Shown: positions 59,314-64,000 of the stretch, in pieces
Layout of the letters: the number at the start of each line of letters is the position of its first letter
Numbering within the stretch: position 1 is the first letter of the stretch
Source: Leptonema sp964619535
GTDB taxonomy: Bacteria > Spirochaetota > Leptospiria > Leptospirales > Leptonemataceae
Reading direction: 5' to 3'
Assembly: GCA_964619535.1 (NCBI GenBank)
Contig: CAZUEX010000001.1
Span: forward strand, 310,001-374,000
DNA length: 64,000 bases
The notes under the pieces: model-generated
What the model was told of the DNA's origin: nothing
Seen by the model: only the letters and a program-made list of their open reading frames with translations
Database searches by the model: none
Position numbers and translations under genes: made by a program

Positions 59314-61853
59314 TCGGATTCGGGCGGCTCCTCCCGGCCCCGTTTCGAAGGGTCTGCGAGGTGGCCGTCAGGAAACGGAATGCTGCTCTGGTCCTCGACA
59401 AGCAAGTCGAGGATGGCCCGGATGAGGCGTTCTCTTGAAATGGGTTTTGTTAGATGTAGATCGAAACCGGCCGCTTCTATGCGTGCCTTTTCATGGTCCA
59501 GCGCCTGACCGGTCAGGGCAACAATGGGCCGGCGTACTCCCGCAGCCTCATCCATGCGGCGAATCTCTCTTAAAACGGCAAAGCCGTCCATACCTGGCAT
59601 CTGAATATCAAGCAATACAAGATCGGGATTCTCTTCCTGCACCTTCTGGATGGCATCGATACCATTGGTAGCCGTATCCACAGACCAGGAGGTCGGTTCC
59701 AGAAACTTGCGAACGAGAAAGAGGTTGTCGTTCAGATCATCCACGGCCAGAATCCGAAACGGAAAATCGAGGGCATGATGCGTCAGTGGCTGGGAACTGA
59801 TTGTTTCAGGCCTGCCCACATATACCTCTGTGGCAATATCGAATTCAAACCTTGAGCCTTCGCCTGGTTTGCTGCTTACGCGGATGGATCCTCCCATCAG
59901 CTCTACCAGCTGGCGCGAAAGGGTAAGTCCAAGTCCGGAACCACCAAAGCGTCGTGCAATACCCGATTCTGCCTGATAGAAGCGATTGAAGATATGCTTT
60001 AGGTGTTCTTCGCTCATACCGATGCCTGTGTCTTCTACTGAAAAGACAATGTGCCACTGATGTGCCTTTTGTTTTGCATCGATCTGAAGGCGGACCGATC
60101 CCTTCTCTGTGAACTTCATGGCATTGGAAAGCAGATTGGATAAAACCTGAAAAAGCCGGTTGGAGTCTCCGAAGATGTAGGCCGGAAGCATGTCGGGCAT
60201 GATGATGGAGAAATGCAGGCCCTTTTGCTCAAAGCCGGGCCGAAACGTCTTTTCCAGCACCTCCATGATCTCACCGAGCGAGAAGGGGGAATACTCGATA
60301 GAAAAGCGACCGGATTCAATGCGCGAAAGATCGAGGATATCGTTCAGGATGTTGAGCAATGAGTCTCCCGATCTGCGAAAGATGCGTACATATTCCTTTT
60401 GCTGTTCGTTCAGCTCGGTTTTATCCAGCAATTCTGCCATTCCCAGGATGGCATTCATTGGAGTGCGAATCTCGTGGCTCATGTTGGCCAAAAATTCGCC
60501 TTTTACTGCAGCCAGTTTTTCGGCTTCCTGTTGAGCAAGAATTCGCTCTCGCATTTCAATGCGAAGCTCTTGCGTTCGTTCGCGAACCTGATCTTCCAGT
60601 CGTTTGTTGGTCGTCTGTAGCTCATCGGTGAGGAGCTCTACTTCGCGAAAGGCGCGTGAATAGCGTATCGATAGAATGGCCGCCTGGGAAATAACAAGGG
60701 CCGTTAAGCCAATGTGCGCAATGAAGCCCGTATAGATAATCTCCATGGTATAGAGGGCATCGTTGATTGCTGTGGCAGCGAGAAAGGCGGAGCCGGCGGC
60801 CAGAAAGATGCTGAACTCGCGTCTGCGTTTAAGAGCCAGCACCTGTGCGTAAAGGCCGTAGAGCAATGCAGCTCCTAAAACAGCGACGTAGGGAATGGCT
60901 GTGTGGCTGAAAACGGTGGCCGGTGTTACAAGAACAATGCCGGTGAAGATTCCTGCAACCGCATAGAAGCCGCGGATGATCCTGAGCGACGTCTCTTCTG
61001 GAATGATCTTCTGAATAAAATGCAGGCCAACAGGAACAGAAAGGAAATAAGTGATGTATTCAATGGAGAGATAGAGATGGTACGGTGCTTCGGGAAACAG
61101 GCGCGTGAAGGTCTTTTCTCCTGTCGTTATTGTACGAAGCAGGATGATCACACAGAACAGACTGAACAGTAAGGAGGTGCGCTCTTCTTTACGTAGCAGG
61201 AAGAGTATGAAGTGATAAATCGCTACAAAAAACAGGATGCCAATAATAAAGACGTCCCGAATGAGAATGTTTTCAATGCTCGAAGGAACCTCATGTTCGT
61301 CTCCAATAGTGATGGGATCAATGATGCCCCCGCGGCGATGATCGAAGTTGGAGACCTGAAGCAGAATCTCAACATCGGCACTATCTGCAGCGAAAAAGCC
61401 AAGAGTGGGGATTGCATCGGGGACGGAGCCACCAGGCGTATCGGAGACGGTACCCGCACCGGGCAGTTCTTCACCGTTTACAAAGATGCGTACGGCGGTA
61501 AACTGTTCCAGGGTGCGCAGGGCCAGGATCCGGTTTCCCTGTTTTGCCGGGTCGATTCTTACAACAAGCCTGTAGGTTCCGTAGCCCTCTCCTGGCATCA
61601 CGCCGCCCGGTATGGGCCAGTCATTCCACGAACGGGGTACGGGAATATAGACGGGCTGTAGATCGGTTTTATCATCGCCGGGGAAGATGAGCCGGAAGGG
61701 ATAGAACTCCCATTCTCCGTTCAGCTCTACGGGATCGTGCCGGGTAAAATCGATGTGGCTGAGGTCGATTTGGCCTTTCCGGGCCACGGCAGGGGGAAGC
61801 GGAGCCTGGCAGGCCGAGAACAGGGTCAGAAATAATACCAGGCATCGAAACAT
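59310..61853 (-). CDS. 7TMR-DISM hybrid sensor histidine kinase/response regulator
   Basis: 847 residues from the ATG at 61853 (SD GGAG). A signal peptide with the lipobox-like LFSAC, a DISMED2 carbohydrate-binding-like extracytoplasmic domain (about 30-190), seven membrane helices (about 205-410), a coiled coil, HisKA with NMSHEIRTPMNAILGM, HATPase with NLLSNAMKFT, DTGIGM and GGSGLGLT, and a C-terminal receiver with LLDIQMPGMDGF. It senses an extracellular ligand, perhaps a sugar, and relays phosphate internally. A separate HPt partner is needed. Confidence 0.94.
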   Translation of the reverse strand: MFRCLVLFLTLFSACQAPLPPAVARKGQIDLSHIDFTRHDPVELNGEWEFYPFRLIFPGDDKTDLQPVYIPVPRSWNDWPIPGGVMPGEGYGTYRLVVRIDPAKQGNRILALRTLEQFTAVRIFVNGEELPGAGTVSDTPGGSVPDAIPTLGFFAADSADVEILLQVSNFDHRRGGIIDPITIGDEHEVPSSIENILIRDVFIIGILFFVAIYHFILFLLRKEERTSLLFSLFCVIILLRTITTGEKTFTRLFPEAPYHLYLSIEYITYFLSVPVGLHFIQKIIPEETSLRIIRGFYAVAGIFTGIVLVTPATVFSHTAIPYVAVLGAALLYGLYAQVLALKRRREFSIFLAAGSAFLAATAINDALYTMEIIYTGFIAHIGLTALVISQAAILSIRYSRAFREVELLTDELQTTNKRLEDQVRERTQELRIEMRERILAQQEAEKLAAVKGEFLANMSHEIRTPMNAILGMAELLDKTELNEQQKEYVRIFRRSGDSLLNILNDILDLSRIESGRFSIEYSPFSLGEIMEVLEKTFRPGFEQKGLHFSIIMPDMLPAYIFGDSNRLFQVLSNLLSNAMKFTEKGSVRLQIDAKQKAHQWHIVFSVEDTGIGMSEEHLKHIFNRFYQAESGIARRFGGSGLGLTLSRQLVELMGGSIRVSSKPGEGSRFEFDIATEVYVGRPETISSQPLTHHALDFPFRILAVDDLNDNLFLVRKFLEPTSWSVDTATNGIDAIQKVQEENPDLVLLDIQMPGMDGFAVLREIRRMDEAAGVRRPIVALTGQALDHEKARIEAAGFDLHLTKPISRERLIRAILDLLVEDQSSIPFPDGHLADPSKRGREEPPESD

Positions 61854-62019
61854 AGGCTCCTGCTTATGCGGATGGACCTGCACTTTTCGGGTCTGGTCGG
61901 CGAAGGTCCCGCTCTATCTTATGTTGCTCCGCAGTTTTTCCATACAAGAACAAAACAACGGGCCCTGGCCAGGAATATCTTCATTGAAAGCACCGGCCAG
62001 AACGAATTTCTGTCCCGTT

Positions 62020-64000
62020 ATGGCGAAAGAATCCGTGAACCATCCTGCAAACAGGGCCACAGAGCAAACGGAAGCGTTGAGCAACCGGGCCCGTCGAGAA
62101 GAGGCCATTCTGCAATCCTGGAAAGAGAATGAGATCTTTCGCAAGCATGTGGAAAAGAATGCATCCGGCCCTGTGTTCTGCTTTTACGAAGGACCGCCTA
62201 CGGCAAATGGCCGTCCGGGCATCCACCACGTCCTCAGTCGTGTCTACAAGGACGTTTACATTCGCTATTATGGCCTGAAGGGTTATCATATTCCGCGTAA
62301 GGCAGGATGGGACTGCCATGGCCTGCCCGTTGAACGGGAGGTGGAAAAGGAGCTCGGTATACAGACAAAGTCCGAGATCGAAGAGAAATACGGCCTGCAA
62401 CGCTTCAACGAGCTCTGTCGCCAGTCTGTTTTGAAATACGTCGATGCCTGGAATGCCTTCACGGATCGCCTTGGTTTCTGGGTCGATCTTGAGGATCCCT
62501 ACTTTACGATGGACAACTCCTATATCGAGGCGGTGTGGTCCTTGTTGAAGACCATTCATGAGAAGGGGCTGCTCTACCAGGGCTACAAGGTCGTGCCGTT
62601 TGACCCCGTTATGGGGGCGACGATGAGCGATGCAGAGGTGGCGCTTGGCTACCGTACGGTGCAGGATCCCTCCGTTACCGTTCGCTTTCGCATTAACGAT
62701 GATAAGAAAAAGGATCTAAACGGGGTTCAGATCCTGGTCTGGACGACGACGCCGTGGACCCTTCCTGCCAACGTAGCCCTGGCCCTTCATGCCGATGAAA
62801 CCTATGTGGTTTTCACGGTGGAAGGTGGCGAAAAGAATGAGGATCTGCAGGGGCAGCGCTTCCTCTGTGCAGAGGCCCTGCTTGAGTCTGTGACGACGCA
62901 TCTGGTCAAGGCCGGTGCCGGTATTACCGTCCAGGCAAAGCATAAGGGAGCGGATCTTGCAGGATTGAGCTATGAACGTCTTTATGATTTTATTCCGGCC
63001 CCGGAAGATAAGAAAGGCTGGTATACGGTAACGGCCGATTTCGTTACGATGGATACGGGAACGGGCATCGTTCACATTGCCCCTGCCTACGGTGCAGATG
63101 ACCTTGAGGTCGGCCTGAAATACGATCTGCCCGTCATCTACGGTGCGCAGCTCGATGGAAAATTCAAAGAAGGCCCCTGGGCCGGCATCTTCTTCAAGGA
63201 TGCCGATAAAGAGATCCTGAAAGAGCTGAAGTCTCGTGGATTGATCTGGAAAAGCGAAACCTACAAACACGAATACCCGTTCGGATGGCGTACCGGCGCT
63301 CCTCTTATGTACTATGCCAAGGATGCCTGGTACATTCGCACAACGGCGTTGCGGGATGAACTGATCCGGAACAACCAGGAGATCCGCTGGGTGCCCGGCC
63401 ACATCAAAGAAGGTCGCTTCGGCAACTGGCTTGAGAACAACAGGGACTGGGCCCTTTCGCGTGAACGCTACTGGGGAACGCCTCTGCCCGTGTGGATGGA
63501 CGATGAAGGTAATATTGAAGTCATCGGCTCCGTGGCCGAGCTTGAGGAGAAGTGTGGCCGCAAGCTATCGGAGATGGATCTGCATCGTCCCTATGTCGAT
63601 GAGATTACCTACACAGGCAAGAACGGTCGTGTCTTTCGACGTACCCCCGAGGTCATTGACTGCTGGTTTGACTCCGGGGCGATGCCCTATGCGCAGTGGC
63701 CACTTTCTGATACAGAGAATCGGAGCCGATTCTTTCCGGCCGATTTTATCTGTGAGGCCGTTGACCAGACGCGAGGCTGGTTCTACACCCTTCTTGCCAT
63801 CTCTTCGATGGTATCGGGCCGATCGTCCTACAAAAACGTCGTCTGCCTGGGGCATGTGCTCGATGCAAAAGGCGAGAAGATGTCAAAGAGCAAGGGCAAT
63901 ACGGTCGATCCCTGGGACGTATTCAGGGCCCATGGCGCCGATGCCATCCGCTGGTATTTTCTAACAGGAGCGCCTCCCGGTAACTCCCGGCGCATCGGTC
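62020..64000 (+). CDS. ileS: Isoleucyl-tRNA synthetase (5' part, runs off the window)
   Basis: The first 660 codons of a class I synthetase, open to the right edge. The HIGH box is degenerate: FYEGPPTANGRPGIHHVLSR. WDCHGLPVE, the editing-domain segment VWTTTPWTLP, the DWALSRERYWGTP motif and GEKMSKSKGN near 63873 confirm IleRS. The ATG at 62020 has no clear SD; a TTG at 61984 behind AGGAA is an alternative. It lies divergent from the kinase gene. Confidence 0.95.
   Translation, partial: MAKESVNHPANRATEQTEALSNRARREEAILQSWKENEIFRKHVEKNASGPVFCFYEGPPTANGRPGIHHVLSRVYKDVYIRYYGLKGYHIPRKAGWDCHGLPVEREVEKELGIQTKSEIEEKYGLQRFNELCRQSVLKYVDAWNAFTDRLGFWVDLEDPYFTMDNSYIEAVWSLLKTIHEKGLLYQGYKVVPFDPVMGATMSDAEVALGYRTVQDPSVTVRFRINDDKKKDLNGVQILVWTTTPWTLPANVALALHADETYVVFTVEGGEKNEDLQGQRFLCAEALLESVTTHLVKAGAGITVQAKHKGADLAGLSYERLYDFIPAPEDKKGWYTVTADFVTMDTGTGIVHIAPAYGADDLEVGLKYDLPVIYGAQLDGKFKEGPWAGIFFKDADKEILKELKSRGLIWKSETYKHEYPFGWRTGAPLMYYAKDAWYIRTTALRDELIRNNQEIRWVPGHIKEGRFGNWLENNRDWALSRERYWGTPLPVWMDDEGNIEVIGSVAELEEKCGRKLSEMDLHRPYVDEITYTGKNGRVFRRTPEVIDCWFDSGAMPYAQWPLSDTENRSRFFPADFICEAVDQTRGWFYTLLAISSMVSGRSSYKNVVCLGHVLDAKGEKMSKSKGNTVDPWDVFRAHGADAIRWYFLTGAPPGNSRRIG

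Noticed and set aside
1..64000. Search by eye for tRNA, rRNA and CRISPR loci
   Set aside because: No cloverleaf with a TTCGA-type T-loop, no rRNA-like stretch and no regularly spaced repeats were recognised; a covariance-model search would settle this.

Overview
The window looks like a chromosomal segment from a spirochaete of the order Leptospirales. The base composition is moderately GC-rich by eye, slightly above one half, which fits Leptonema or Turneriella better than Leptospira. This assignment is inference, based on the FliM and FlgB-FlgC-FliE-FliF flagellar genes, the many putative lipoproteins, a 7TMR-DISM hybrid kinase and the gene order. Genes are dense on both strands, with many 1-4 nt overlaps of the TGATG or ATGA type. 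I see no rRNA, tRNA, CRISPR array, prophage or intact insertion sequence.

Layout. 1-2300: tail of a probable dnaK, then dnaJ and a Gfo/Idh oxidoreductase. 2300-6600: a Cys-rich YkgJ-like protein divergent from miaB, an exported protein of unknown function, and fliM. 6600-14830: a membrane and envelope block with a small membrane protein, a GT-C-like membrane protein, a SirB1/transglutaminase-like protein, a polyprenyl diphosphate synthase and an SGNH-MBOAT pair, converging on a second SGNH protein and two lipoproteins. 14897-18072: flgB, flgC, fliE and fliF, with three consecutive stem-loops between fliE and fliF. 18225-26618 (minus strand): a sulfide:quinone oxidoreductase-like flavoprotein with a short downstream ORF, a long Thermus-type isocitrate dehydrogenase, a tripartite TRAP transporter, a lipoprotein, a zinc-ribbon membrane protein and an exported MsrA. 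26963-28737: a transposase-derived ORF that lacks the expected catalytic residues, convergent with an OxyR-type regulator. 28776-34167 (minus): a Tgt protein fused to an MnmC-like methyltransferase, a cytoplasmic PAS histidine kinase, a single-domain response regulator and an AEC-family carrier.

34252-42905 (plus) is a translation and RNA block: fmt, a PASTA protein, rpe, rpsP, khpA, rimM, trmD, rplS, rnhB, a YlqG-like protein, a free-standing FlhB-like cytoplasmic domain, a degenerate HD-GYP protein, yraN and a 66-residue protein. The order from rpsP to rnhB and on to the FlhB-like gene matches the Bacillus rpsP-ylqC-rimM-trmD-rplS-rnhB-ylqG-ylqH region. 42914-53928: comM on the minus strand, then a lipoprotein, a LysM/M23 peptidase and a type II secretion operon (gspC, D, E, F, G, H, I, J). 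54097-64000: pgi, a cysteine desulfurase-like gene behind a TPR-like protein, a very small basic protein, a LolB-like lipoprotein, dps, a 7TMR-DISM hybrid kinase and the first two thirds of ileS.

The items most worth a second look are the Tgt-MnmC fusion, which would join two wobble-base (position 34) modification activities; the possibly domesticated transposase beside oxyR and msrA; the FlhB-like and HD-GYP genes within the trmD/rplS block; the fliE-fliF stem-loop array; and the sqr operon with its palindromic upstream site and a frame-disturbed His-rich small ORF.
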